NCBI GenBank assembly: GCA_030038535.1
Contig: JASHSV010000307.1
Span: forward strand, 33,389 to 97,388
Direction of reading: 5' to 3'
Origin: Candidatus Acidiferrales bacterium
GTDB lineage: Bacteria; Acidobacteriota; Terriglobia; Acidiferrales; UBA7541
DNA length: 64,000 nt
Part shown: piece by piece, positions 44,506-54,410 of the stretch
Position numbering within the stretch: position 1 is the first letter of the stretch
Layout of the letters: every line of letters begins with the position of its first letter
Position numbers and translations under genes: made by a program
The notes under the pieces: generated by a model
Database searches by the model: none
Told to the model about the DNA's origin: nothing
The model's input: only the letters and a program-made list of their open reading frames with translations

Positions 44506-45993
44506 CTACCCGAGATGGCTTACCGCGGCGCGGAGACGGCGGACCGCGCGGTCGCGGCCGAGCGCGACCATCGATTCGAATAGCGGCGGAGCGACGGCCA
44601 CACCGAGGATGGCCACGCGTGTGGCGTTGATGAGCACTCCGGCCTTCACGTTTTCGGCGGCGGCAAGGTCACGCAGGGTCTTGTCGCAGGCGTCGTGATT
44701 CCATTCGGGCTGCGCCGCGTAGCCGTCGGCGAGTTTGGGAAACCATTCGGCCAGGCGCGGCTCCCTCCAGAATTTGGCGCGCGCGGCATCCTCGTAAGCA
44801 AACTCATCGGAAAAGAAGGCGCGGGCCCATCCGGCGAAATCGTGCAGCAGGCGCGTGCGCGGGCGGATCAGGTCCACCGTGCGCGCGAGCCATTCTCGGC
44901 CTGCGCCCGTGGCCCACTCCTCGCGCCAGATGCCCGCGCGGCGCAGCACTCGCTCGACGGAGGGCAGCAGCCTGTCGAGCGGCAGCTTCTGCAAGTATTG
45001 CTGGTTGAACCATTCGAGCTTTCCGCGGTCGAAGACGGCGTTTGTGCGGCTGACGCCCGAGAGCGAAAACTTCTCGATCATTTCGCCAGTGGAAAGCAGC
45101 TCCACGTCGCCGCCGGGCGCCCAGCCGAGCAGCGCGAGGAAATTCCGGAACGCTTCGGGCAACAAGCCTTCCTCCTCGTAGGAGGCGACGCTCGTGGCGC
45201 CGTGGCGTTTCGACATGCGGCTGCGGTCGGGGCCCAGGATCAGCGGCACGTGGGCGAATATAGGCGGCTCGGCGCGCAGCGCGCGGTAGAGCAGCACCTG
45301 TTTGGGAGTGTTCGAGAGGTGATCGGCGCCGCGGATCACGTGCGTGATGCGCATGTCGATGTCGTCCACCACGGCGCCTAGCTGGTAGGTGGGCACGCCG
45401 GTCGAGCGGAGGAGCACGAAATCTTCGAGTTCTTCGTTGGCCACTTCGCGCGGGCCGAAAACGGCGTCGTCGAACCGCGTGGTCCCTGTGCGGGGAACGG
45501 CAAAGCGGATGGCGGGCAATTTTCCCGCGGCGCGCTCGGCGACTTGCTCGCTTGCGGAAAGACTGCGGCAGCCGCAGGCGGATTTTCGCGCGGGTTTTGC
45601 AGGGGCTGTGACCGGCGTGGCCGCATCGTCGTCCGGCGCCTCCTGTGGCGCAGCATCGCCGCCGGCATAGGAAGAGGGCGCGCAGAAGCACCAGTAGGCG
45701 CGGCCGGAATCGAGCACGCGCCGCGCCGCGGCGGAATATAGCTCCATGCGCTGCGATTGGAAGATGGGACCCTCGTCCCACTGGAGGCCGAGCCAGCGTA
45801 GGCTCGCCAGGATTCCGTCCACGAGCTCGGGCCGGTTGCGCTCGACGTCCGTATCTTCCACGCGAAGGATGAATGTGCCTCCCTCACGCCGTGCAAAGAG
45901 CCAGTTGAAGAGCGCCGTGCGCGCGCCGCCCACGTGGAGATAGCCTGTAGGCGACGGGGCAAAGCGCACGCGCGGCTTGGTGGCAGATGGCAT
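44506..45993 (-). CDS. gltX: Glutamyl-tRNA synthetase
   Basis: 495 aa; RFAPSPTGYLHVGGARTALFNWLFAR, GADHLSNTPKQVLLYRAL, SRMSKRHGATSVASY. Confidence 0.96.
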   Translation of the reverse strand: MPSATKPRVRFAPSPTGYLHVGGARTALFNWLFARREGGTFILRVEDTDVERNRPELVDGILASLRWLGLQWDEGPIFQSQRMELYSAAARRVLDSGRAYWCFCAPSSYAGGDAAPQEAPDDDAATPVTAPAKPARKSACGCRSLSASEQVAERAAGKLPAIRFAVPRTGTTRFDDAVFGPREVANEELEDFVLLRSTGVPTYQLGAVVDDIDMRITHVIRGADHLSNTPKQVLLYRALRAEPPIFAHVPLILGPDRSRMSKRHGATSVASYEEEGLLPEAFRNFLALLGWAPGGDVELLSTGEMIEKFSLSGVSRTNAVFDRGKLEWFNQQYLQKLPLDRLLPSVERVLRRAGIWREEWATGAGREWLARTVDLIRPRTRLLHDFAGWARAFFSDEFAYEDAARAKFWREPRLAEWFPKLADGYAAQPEWNHDACDKTLRDLAAAENVKAGVLINATRVAILGVAVAPPLFESMVALGRDRAVRRLRAAVSHLG

Positions 45994-46430
45994 GTGCGAG
46001 CCTCGTCCTCCAGTCTACGGAAAAGTCTAGCATCCTAACCGGGCAAACATGGGGCCTCAACGCCAGGACTCGGAGCGAGAGGGTCGACACCGGCTGGAGT
46101 CTGGCAGGAAGCCGGCTTTCTCTGTTCCGCTATCAGCCTGGGGAGCACGCGAAGGCCATCGGAGAGATCTGGACTGCTCACGTCTGCGGCAGAAGGCGCT
46201 CTCGTTCGGCGATGTGGCGCATGTTCCATCCCAGCAACGATGAGCCTTGACCCCTTCGGAAACGCCCCGTTATAGTCCCAAACTGCGACGTACTCGAAAT
46301 CGAGCCGGCACCGTCGTGAACGAAGCGCGGCGGGAAAGGTGGAGTGCGTCCCTATTCACGACAAGGTCGGGGTGTCTGTGCATTTGGGCGCAGGCGCGCC
46401 GAGAAGGCTTTTTTCCGGACGAGTGAAACC

Positions 46431-49400
46431 GTGGAAGTGCAGGAAAGCACCGTATCTCTGGCGCTGTTCATGGCCGCAGCGTTTACCGGCCTCTTCTTCG
46501 GCTTCCTTTACGGGCTGAAGCGGCAGGTGTATCTGCTGTGGTGGGCAGCGGGATGGGGCGCACTCGCGCTCTATGCGCTGCCGCGCGCGGCCGAATACTG
46601 GCTGGGCAGCGGCGCTTGGGAAGACCCGGTGAGCGCCTGCATGCTGGGCGGCGCGGCGCTGCTGTTCGGGCTGGGTGCGCAGCGTTACGCCGGCACGCCG
46701 CTGGCCAAAACGGAAGCGGCCATTTCCGCGGTAATCCTAGCGGCCTGGGCCGGCGTGGTGTACCTCAAGTGGCTCTCCGTCTCGGCCTCGCTGGTGAGCG
46801 GCGTGCTCTTTCTCTACGTCGCGCTGACGTTCTGGAAAGAAGGGCGCAAGCAGCAGTCGTATCCGGACCTGTTCCTGACCGGCGCGTTTTTCCTGTGGGG
46901 CGCCGTGCTGGCGGTGAGCGCCATCTGGGAGGGCCTGGCGGAGTGGCTGAACTCGGAAGTGCGCCTGCTGTTCGTTGTGCCGCAACTGCTGATTGCGGCG
47001 CTGATGGTGATGGCGCTCTACGAGGAGGAGAAGCGCCGGGTCGAGCGCAACATGCTGGCGCTTTCGAACCTGAACCTGGCGACCTCCGGGTTCGTGGGCG
47101 GCGAAATCCAGCGGATGCTGGCACAGGCGCTCGACCGGGTGCTGAACGTCGCGCGCATCCAGATGGGCGCGCTCTTTCTGCATCACGGCGACCCGCTGGG
47201 GCCGCGGTCTGTGATCGCGGCGGGATTGAGCGACGCGTTCTGCGCCTCGATCCAGGAAGAAAAGCTGGACGATTACCAGGTACAACTGGTGAAGCGCTTG
47301 GGCGGGCTCGTGGTGTTGCGCGATCTGACGCGCGGCGCGTCGTGGGCGCCGCTGGAGCGCGAGGAAAATTTCAAGCGCTTCCGCGAACTGGCGCTGGCGG
47401 AGGGAATCCGCACGCTGGCGGGAATCAGCCTGCAAGCCAAAGAAAAAGTCTTTGGATTGCTGCTGCTGGGCGGCACGGATAACCGCAGCTTCACGCCCGC
47501 GGAGCTGCGGCTGCTCCTGGCGCTGGGCCACCAGATCGGTATGGCTATCGAGAACAGCTACCTGATCCAGCAGACCGCCCGGCGCACCGAAGAGCTGCAC
47601 ACGCTCAACGAAATAGGGCGTGTGTTCAGCTCCACGCTGGACCTCGAGGAGCTGTTCAATCACATCTTCACGGAAATGCAGCGGCTGTTCGACGTGAGCA
47701 ACTTCTTCATCACCATCCACGAAACGAAGACGGCGCAGATCCGCTACGAGGTGGAAATCCTGGACAGCAAGCGGCTGCCGCGGCGCAAGCGGCCGGTGGG
47801 CAAGCACCTGACGGAATACATCATCGAGACGCGCCAGCCTCTGCTGATCCGCGAACGGCTGGAGGACGAACTGAAGCGGCTCGGGCTGGAAGGCTTGCTG
47901 CCGCAGATGAAGTGCTTTTGCGCTGTGCCGCTGATCCTTTACAACCGGGCCATCGGCGTGCTGGGCGTGCACAGCCCGCAGGAGCGCGCCTTCGACGAGG
48001 GTCACCTGGAGCTGCTCCGCGTGCTGGCCAGCGAAGCGGGCATCGCCATGGAAAACGCGCGGCTCTTCGAAGAGGAGCGGAAGAAGGCGCGGCACCTGTT
48101 GCTGCTGAACAATGTGTCGCGGCACGCCATCACCACGCTCGATCCCGACGCGCTGCTGGGGAAAATGACGGCGGAGATGGAAAGTGCGCTGGTGTACGAC
48201 CACGTGGGCATCGCTCTGCTGGACTACGCGACCAAAGAAGTGGTGGTTCACGCCGAGGGCGGGCGGCGCACAGGGGCGAAGGGCAGACGCATTCCCTTCG
48301 ACCACGGGCTGCTCGGCCACGTGGCGCGCAGCGGACAGATGGTCTCCGTGCACGACGTGGCGGGCAGCGGAATTCCCTCCGTTCTGCCCGATTCGGTGTC
48401 GGCCATCGGGTTCCCGCTGATTTATGCGGACCAGTTGCTGGGCGTGCTCTACGTAGAGACGTCTACGGCTTGGGACTTCACGGACGACGAAATTACGCTG
48501 CTGCAAACGCTCACGGACCAGATCTCGGGCGCGCTGCACAACGCGCTCACCTTCCAGCGCGCGCAGGAACAGGCCATCACCGACGGGCTGACCGGCGTGA
48601 AAACGCACCGCTTCTTCATGGAGGCGCTCTCGGTGGAATGGAAGCGGTCCACGCGCGCGGGCCGGCCGTTCGCGCTCGTGCTGATGGACCTGGACCGCTT
48701 CAAATTCGTCAACGATTTCTACGGGCACCTGGAGGGCGACGTGGTGCTCCAGCGCGTGGGCAAAATCCTGGAGCAGAGCTGCCGGCGGTCCGACGTGGTG
48801 GCGCGCTACGGCGGCGACGAGTTCGTGATCCTGATGCCGGAAACCAACGTGGACCAGGCGCGCCAATTGGGCGGCAAACTGCGCGCCTCGGTGGCTTCCG
48901 ATCCCATGCTTCGCGAGAAAAACATCTCCGCGAGCTTCGGAATTGCCGCGTTTCCGCTGCACGGCTCGACGCCGCAGGAGCTGATTCAGGTGGCGGATGC
49001 CTCGATGTACGTTTCGAAACACCAGGGCGGCAACGCCGTCTCCACCGCAGACCATTACGACACGGACGAAGCGCGAAAGTGGAAGCGGGACGTGCTGGAA
49101 GCCTACCTGGGCGTCGAACTCAAGCGGCAATTCACCACCGGGCCGCAGGCCTTCGAGGAAATCCTGCGGCGGCTGCAGCACTTCGTACAGTCGCTGAGCG
49201 GAAATTTGATGGCCGGGACGGACAACGGCGAGGAACTCGGCGGCCCGCAGGCGCCCATGACCTCGGCGGTGATCGAAACGCTCACTCAGCTTTCCCTCGC
49301 CATCGATGCGAAGGATCCCTACACGCAGGGGCACTCGCAAAAAGTGTCGGCTTACGCGGTGATGCTGGCCCAGTCCATAGGCATGACGCCGCACGACATT

Positions 49401-49901
49401 GAAGAAATCCGTCTGGCCGGGCTGTTGCACGACGTGGGCAAAGTGGGCATCCCCGAAGGCATCCTGAACAAGGCGGGCCCGCTCGATACCGACGAGTGGG
49501 AAGTGATGAAGACGCATGCGACGCTGGGAGCCCAGTTGCTGGATCCCCTGTGCGACGTGCCCAGCTCCGCAGGCGATCCGCAGACCGTGGCCAGCGTGAG
49601 GAAAATGGCGGGCCGCTTGCGCGAGATGGTCCTGCATCACCACGAGTTCTTCGACGGCTCCGGCTATCCGGCCGGGCTGGCGGGAACGGAAATCCCGCTG
49701 GGCGCGCGCATCATCGGCCTGGTGGATTCCTACGACACGATCACCAGCGACCGGATGTACAAGCGCGGTCGCACCACGCGCGAGGCCATGGCCGAGCTGG
49801 AGCGCTGCGGCGCCGCGCAGTTCGATCCCGATCTGGTCAAGACGTTCCTCGAAGTTCTGCGGCGGCTGCCGCAGCCGCAGGTGAGCACGCGCGAGCGATA
49901 G
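46431..49901 (+). CDS. Membrane protein with GAF domains, GGDEF and HD-GYP domains (c-di-GMP signalling)
   Basis: N-terminal TMs; GAF-like regions; ARYGGDEFVILMPE; LLHDVGKVGIPEGIL...HHHEFFDGSGYPAGL. GTG start at 46431 proposed. Confidence 0.92.
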   Translation: MEVQESTVSLALFMAAAFTGLFFGFLYGLKRQVYLLWWAAGWGALALYALPRAAEYWLGSGAWEDPVSACMLGGAALLFGLGAQRYAGTPLAKTEAAISAVILAAWAGVVYLKWLSVSASLVSGVLFLYVALTFWKEGRKQQSYPDLFLTGAFFLWGAVLAVSAIWEGLAEWLNSEVRLLFVVPQLLIAALMVMALYEEEKRRVERNMLALSNLNLATSGFVGGEIQRMLAQALDRVLNVARIQMGALFLHHGDPLGPRSVIAAGLSDAFCASIQEEKLDDYQVQLVKRLGGLVVLRDLTRGASWAPLEREENFKRFRELALAEGIRTLAGISLQAKEKVFGLLLLGGTDNRSFTPAELRLLLALGHQIGMAIENSYLIQQTARRTEELHTLNEIGRVFSSTLDLEELFNHIFTEMQRLFDVSNFFITIHETKTAQIRYEVEILDSKRLPRRKRPVGKHLTEYIIETRQPLLIRERLEDELKRLGLEGLLPQMKCFCAVPLILYNRAIGVLGVHSPQERAFDEGHLELLRVLASEAGIAMENARLFEEERKKARHLLLLNNVSRHAITTLDPDALLGKMTAEMESALVYDHVGIALLDYATKEVVVHAEGGRRTGAKGRRIPFDHGLLGHVARSGQMVSVHDVAGSGIPSVLPDSVSAIGFPLIYADQLLGVLYVETSTAWDFTDDEITLLQTLTDQISGALHNALTFQRAQEQAITDGLTGVKTHRFFMEALSVEWKRSTRAGRPFALVLMDLDRFKFVNDFYGHLEGDVVLQRVGKILEQSCRRSDVVARYGGDEFVILMPETNVDQARQLGGKLRASVASDPMLREKNISASFGIAAFPLHGSTPQELIQVADASMYVSKHQGGNAVSTADHYDTDEARKWKRDVLEAYLGVELKRQFTTGPQAFEEILRRLQHFVQSLSGNLMAGTDNGEELGGPQAPMTSAVIETLTQLSLAIDAKDPYTQGHSQKVSAYAVMLAQSIGMTPHDIEEIRLAGLLHDVGKVGIPEGILNKAGPLDTDEWEVMKTHATLGAQLLDPLCDVPSSAGDPQTVASVRKMAGRLREMVLHHHEFFDGSGYPAGLAGTEIPLGARIIGLVDSYDTITSDRMYKRGRTTREAMAELERCGAAQFDPDLVKTFLEVLRRLPQPQVSTRER

Positions 49902-49946
49902 CTCGGGCGTTCGATTTCCGCACCAGGTTTGCTCAGGAGGATTCCC

Positions 49947-50369
49947 ATGCAGACCGCGATGATCCGCTGGCAGCAGGACGAGCGTTTCGAAGCTGTCACA
50001 CCCTCCGGGCATCACCTCGCGCTCGATTCCGACCGCAAGAGCAACACCGGGCCCGGACCGATGGAATTGCTGCTCGTGGCGCTGGGCTCGTGCACAGCCA
50101 CCGACATGGTGATCATCCTGGGAAAGAAGCGGCAGAAGCTGGAGAGCCTGGACGTGAGCGTATCCGGCGAGCGCGCGCCCGAGCCACCACAGGTGTGGAC
50201 GCGCCTCGATGTGGTGTTCCACGTGCGCGGGCGCAACGGCGAGGGCGGCCCGATTGACGAGAAAGCCGTGGCTGATGCCGTGCGCCTGAGCGAAGAAAAA
50301 TATTGCTCCGTGGCCGCAATGCTGCGAAAGACAGCCGCGCTGACGCTGCGGTACGAGATCGGAAGGTAA
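49947..50369 (+). CDS. OsmC family protein
   Basis: 141 aa; GPMELLLVALGSCTATDMVIILGKKRQKLESLDVSVSGERA; EEKYCSVAAMLRKTA; AGGAGG SD. Confidence 0.92.
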   Translation: MQTAMIRWQQDERFEAVTPSGHHLALDSDRKSNTGPGPMELLLVALGSCTATDMVIILGKKRQKLESLDVSVSGERAPEPPQVWTRLDVVFHVRGRNGEGGPIDEKAVADAVRLSEEKYCSVAAMLRKTAALTLRYEIGR

Positions 50370-50442
50370 GGGCGCGAGATCCGGAAGCTTCGGGACGTGC
50401 CCCTACGCCCGTGAGGTTTTCCCTAGCAGCACCGGCGGATGC

Positions 50443-51483
50443 CTACGGCAGAATATCGCGCCAGTCGAGCCACCACCGCTTTGGCTCGCCGAGTCCCAAC
50501 TGGCTACGCCAGGCGTCCATCATCGCTTCATCGCCGCGCAGCAGGCCCGCCCGCGTGACGCCCGGCGGCGGCGGGAGCAGCGCCGTTCCGCGGTCCACCA
50601 GCCTCCGCCGCTCCTCGCCCGATGCGGTTCGCAGCATTTCCTGGAACGAAAATACGTCGCGAGACCGCGCCGCAGCCAGCAGATCGGCGAGCGCGGCGGC
50701 GCGTTTGGCCGCATCCTGCGGGCCGAAATCCAGGCTCGCGAGAGCCACGCGGAATGCCTCCGGCGCGTCCTCAAAGTATGGCGTGCCGAGATTCCCGCCC
50801 GGCCGCAGCGGCGACACAGCGCCCGCAGGGATCAGAATCTGGCGGTCATCCAGTTCGAGCTGCACCCAGCCCGAAGTCACACGGAGAAGCCCCGAGCCGC
50901 GCTCGTCGGTTTCCAGGGTAAACGCGCATCCGACGTCGTAGGCAGTGGGGCCGGGCGTATCCACGACAAACGTAAACGGCGGGGCCAGCGTGCGCGCCGA
51001 AATTTTGCCTCGCTCGAGCGCCATGCGGTAGCGGCCGGGCCTCATTTCCACCATTCGCATGCGCGAGTTCGGCAGCACCGTGACGCGTCCCACCAGGCCG
51101 ATACGGATTTCGGCTTGCGAAGAGCTGTCGGTTTCCACCAGGCCTCCGGTTGCGATCTCGGCAGAGTTCGAAATGGAGCGGCCATTGATTCGCGGCATTC
51201 CGGCCAGGCAAAGCGCGTCGCAGGAGCCGTGCGGATAGGCCACGCGGCGGATGGTCCACGGCGCGATCAGCAGCAGAACCGCCGCGGCCGCTACCGCCGC
51301 GGCCACGCGACACGCCCGCGACCAGTAGAGCACCACCCACCACGGGGCGCGTTCCAGCGCCGGCAACGGGCGCGGCGGCGCGGTTTGCCTGTAGTGCGCC
51401 AACAGTTGCTCGAGGCGGACGATTTCCGCCTCCGGCTGGCCCGCTGCATCCCAAAGATAATCGTGAGCTTCAGACGCCGGCAT
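50443..51483 (-). CDS. FecR domain membrane protein (anti-sigma/regulator-like)
   Basis: TM segment; GGLVETDSSSQAEIRIGLVGRVTVLPNSRMRM; overlaps the end of the upstream ECF sigma gene. Start at MPASEAHDY (51483). Confidence 0.85.
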   Translation of the reverse strand: MPASEAHDYLWDAAGQPEAEIVRLEQLLAHYRQTAPPRPLPALERAPWWVVLYWSRACRVAAAVAAAAVLLLIAPWTIRRVAYPHGSCDALCLAGMPRINGRSISNSAEIATGGLVETDSSSQAEIRIGLVGRVTVLPNSRMRMVEMRPGRYRMALERGKISARTLAPPFTFVVDTPGPTAYDVGCAFTLETDERGSGLLRVTSGWVQLELDDRQILIPAGAVSPLRPGGNLGTPYFEDAPEAFRVALASLDFGPQDAAKRAAALADLLAAARSRDVFSFQEMLRTASGEERRRLVDRGTALLPPPPGVTRAGLLRGDEAMMDAWRSQLGLGEPKRWWLDWRDILP

Positions 51484-52021
51484 GGGGATCTCTCCTTTCC
51501 AGCCGCTCACGGAGCAGCTTCATCCCGCGGTGCAGGTTCACGCGCACGGAGCCTGGAGAAAGGCCCGTGCGTTCGGCGATTTCCGGGCCGTTCATACCCT
51601 CCACCAACCGCAGGACGAGCGTTTCGCGGTACGCGTCGGGAAGCGAGCGGATTAGGGCGAGAACGGCGGCAGCTTCCACCGCGGCGGCAGGATTGCCCGG
51701 CGCGGCGTGCGTGTCGGTCAGCTCCGCGGTTTCCCGCGTCCTGCGGAAATGGTCGCGCGAAAGATTCCTCGCGATGGCCGCCAACCAGCCGCCGATTGCC
51801 GCAGGGTCGCGCAGCCGCGGCAATTGACGGTAGGCCTGGAGAAACACCTCCTGCACCAGGTCTTCGACGGCGTGATGCGGCGCGCAGGCGAGCAGGATCC
51901 CGTGCACCATGCGCGCGTAACAGCGGTAGAGCTGGTGGAACGCGTCCTGGTCGCCGTCGCGAGCCGCCGCCACGAGGCGCGCGAGTTCCGTGCGCGTTGT
52001 TCCCGGCTCCATTTCCGGCAA
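51470..52021 (-). CDS. ECF RNA polymerase sigma factor
   Basis: 183 aa; AVEDLVQEVFLQAYRQLPRLRDPAAIGGWLAAIARNLSRDHFRR ; LPDAYRETLVLRLVEGMNGPEIAERTGLSPGSVRVNLHRGMKLLRERL. Confidence 0.95.
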   Translation of the reverse strand: MPEMEPGTTRTELARLVAAARDGDQDAFHQLYRCYARMVHGILLACAPHHAVEDLVQEVFLQAYRQLPRLRDPAAIGGWLAAIARNLSRDHFRRTRETAELTDTHAAPGNPAAAVEAAAVLALIRSLPDAYRETLVLRLVEGMNGPEIAERTGLSPGSVRVNLHRGMKLLRERLERRDPHAGV

Positions 52022-52038
52022 GCCGCGTCCTCGCCGCG

Positions 52039-52644
52039 TCAGTCCTTGAAATTCGACGTTCGTTCGACCCGGAAGTTCACTCTCGTGTGGAGCGCGCCGT
52101 CCGCGCCGCGCTCGAGCGGGCGAACAGCGGCGAATTTTCCCGCCGCCGCGGCTTCCGCGAGCATCCGGGAAGTCACAAAGGGATCGCCTTCAAAGCGCAA
52201 TTCGTCCACCCATTGCCGCGGATAGCCTGCGCCCCAGAGGATAAAGTGTACATGCGCGGGGATGCTGCGTCCGGGATAGGCGGCGGGACGGATGGTGCGG
52301 AATTCGAACCGGCCCTGGGCGTCGGTTTTTGCCCAGCCCTGCAAGCGCGGGGGACGCATCGTGCCGTTCTTCGTGTAATGTCCGGTCGCGTCCGTGTGGT
52401 ACGCATAGACGATGATTCCGGGCACCGGCGTTTCGCCATCAGGGGCAAAGACGTGCCCGGAAATCACCAGCCGTTCGCCGGGTTCTTCCGGGCCGGCAAT
52501 GTCGGCATGCCAGGTGAGATTTGCCGGAGCGCTCGTCACTTCCGGCGCCTGCTGCGCGTCTCCCGCGCGGGCATAGGCGAAAACCAACACCGCCGCGGCG
52601 GCGAGGGACACGACCCAGTGGAGACGACCGACTTTGTGCGCCAT
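52039..52644 (-). CDS. Intradiol ring-cleavage dioxygenase-fold protein, exported
   Basis: 201 aa; signal peptide; LVISGHVFAPDGETPVPGIIVYAYHTDATGHYTKNG ... FRTIRPAAYPGRSIPAHVHFILW. Confidence 0.88.
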   Translation of the reverse strand: MAHKVGRLHWVVSLAAAAVLVFAYARAGDAQQAPEVTSAPANLTWHADIAGPEEPGERLVISGHVFAPDGETPVPGIIVYAYHTDATGHYTKNGTMRPPRLQGWAKTDAQGRFEFRTIRPAAYPGRSIPAHVHFILWGAGYPRQWVDELRFEGDPFVTSRMLAEAAAAGKFAAVRPLERGADGALHTRVNFRVERTSNFKD

Positions 52645-52796
52645 TGGACGGCCTCCTGTTCGGCTGCATTATGGGGGACGGCGGCGGAAGCCGGGTGTTA
52701 ACACGGCCGAAACTGAAAGGAAAGAAGGAACGCTTGTGCGACCACTACACGTTGCGTAGAATGCCTCTTCCTTATTGAAAGGAGACCACCTGCGGT

Positions 52797-53813
52797 ATGC
52801 CTGTCGACGGCCACAACAGCCGCAAAATCCGGGCGAAAATCTCGGGCGTCTCGGGCTACGCGCCTCCCCGGGTCATGTCCAACACCGACCTGGAGAAGAT
52901 CGTGGATACGAGCGACGAGTGGATCCGTACGCGCACCGGGATTCGCGAGCGTCACGTGGTGGAAAACGGTGTGGCGGCGTCCGATCTAGCCACCGAAGCC
53001 GCGCGTCGCGTACTGGCCCAGACCGGAACACCGGCCGACGAAATCGAACTGATCGTGGTCGCCAGCGTCACACCCGACATGATGTTTCCCGCCACGGCCT
53101 GCCTGGTGCAGGAGCGCCTCGGCGCCAAACATGCCTGGGGCTTCGACCTTTCGGCAGCCTGCAGCGGGTTCGTCTATGCCCTGACCGTGGCGGCGCAGTT
53201 CGTTGGCGCGGGTTCGCACAGAAAAGCCCTGGCCATCGGCAGCGATGTGATGACTTCCATCCTCGATTACAAAGACCGCGCCACATGTGTGCTGTTCGGC
53301 GACGGCGCCGGTGCCGTAATGGTCGAGCCGGCCGGCAGCGGCGAGGACGGCATCCTCGATTTCACCCACGATGTGGATGGCTCCGGCGGGCCGTTCCTCT
53401 ACATGCCCGGCGGCGGCTCGCTGCATCCGCCGTCGCACGAGACGGTGGAGAAGCGCATGCATTACGTCCATCAGGACGGCGCGCAAGTGTTCAGATACGC
53501 CGTGCGGCGGATGGCCGATCTGGCGGAAGGCCTGCTTGCGCGCAACGGATTCACAAAAAAGGATCTGGCGCTGGTTGTCCCCCACCAAGCCAACCTGCGC
53601 ATTATCCGGGCGATGCAGGAGCGCCTGGGCGTGGACGATTCCAAGGTGATGGTCAATATCGATCGTTATGGAAACACTACCGCCGGAACGATTCCCCTGG
53701 GATTGTGCGACGCCGTGGCCCAGGGAAGACTGCACAAAGGCGATTTGGTGATGCTGGTTTCCGTCGGGGCGGGTTATACCTCGGGCGCGATGCTTCTGCG
53801 CTGGGCCTACTGA
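52797..53813 (+). CDS. fabH: Beta-ketoacyl-ACP synthase III
   Basis: 338 aa; ISGVSGYAPPRVMSNTDLEKIVDTSDEWIRTRTGIRERH; FDLSAACSGFVYAL; VPHQANLRII; NIDRYGNTTAGTIPL. Confidence 0.96.
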   Translation: MPVDGHNSRKIRAKISGVSGYAPPRVMSNTDLEKIVDTSDEWIRTRTGIRERHVVENGVAASDLATEAARRVLAQTGTPADEIELIVVASVTPDMMFPATACLVQERLGAKHAWGFDLSAACSGFVYALTVAAQFVGAGSHRKALAIGSDVMTSILDYKDRATCVLFGDGAGAVMVEPAGSGEDGILDFTHDVDGSGGPFLYMPGGGSLHPPSHETVEKRMHYVHQDGAQVFRYAVRRMADLAEGLLARNGFTKKDLALVVPHQANLRIIRAMQERLGVDDSKVMVNIDRYGNTTAGTIPLGLCDAVAQGRLHKGDLVMLVSVGAGYTSGAMLLRWAY

Positions 53814-53876
53814 TCAGCCCGATCACTTCCGTCACACTTCCACTCCCAGGATTTGGCAGGTGGTCGAGAGGGAAAG

Positions 53877-54281
53877 CTAGTAGGAGCGCATGTCCGCAGC
53901 GGCGGCTGCGGTGCGGGCCAGGCGCTGGTCGAGCAATACGGCCGCAAACCGGGCGCACAACGTCTGCTCCCGTTCTGCCCAGCCATTCAGCCCGGGCAAG
54001 AAGCCATTCACCGCTCGCTTGACTGAGACCAGCGCGCGATAATAGGCTCGTGCTGCGCGCAGGCCGCGCGCCTCCGGGCCCACCTGGGGGCAGATGCGCT
54101 GGAGCTGGACGAGATGGGGAAAGTCTTCCGCCTTCAGCGGACGGCTCGGAAACCCTTCAATTTGTTGCACATAGCCGGTCAACGGCTGTTCCGCCACGGA
54201 GGCCAGAACCGCCCGTGCGTAAAACACCACGAACTGCCCCAAGGCAGCAATCGAGAAGGCGAGTATCAGTACTCCGAGCAT
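53877..54281 (-). CDS. Hypothetical membrane-anchored protein
   Basis: 134 aa; N-terminal TM (MLGVLILAFSIAALGQFVVFYARAVLAS) and helical C-terminus; no family recognised. Confidence 0.6.
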   Translation of the reverse strand: MLGVLILAFSIAALGQFVVFYARAVLASVAEQPLTGYVQQIEGFPSRPLKAEDFPHLVQLQRICPQVGPEARGLRAARAYYRALVSVKRAVNGFLPGLNGWAEREQTLCARFAAVLLDQRLARTAAAAADMRSY

Positions 54282-54410
54282 CTCTCTTTTCGCGCGGTTA
54301 GTATGAAGGCGGCGAGCGGAGCCCTCAATGGGGCATCCGTACTAGCCACCTGGACACTGTACTTTCAGCCAGCCTTACCATCACAAACGGTGAAAATCGA
54401 GGAGGTTTCC

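Noticed and set aside
46737-50222. 1161-aa minus-strand ORF
   Set aside because: Antisense shadow of the GGDEF/HD-GYP gene; His/Arg/Gln-rich translation without domains, an effect of high GC.
51115-52701. 528-aa plus-strand ORF
   Set aside because: Antisense to the sigma/FecR/dioxygenase genes; low-complexity.
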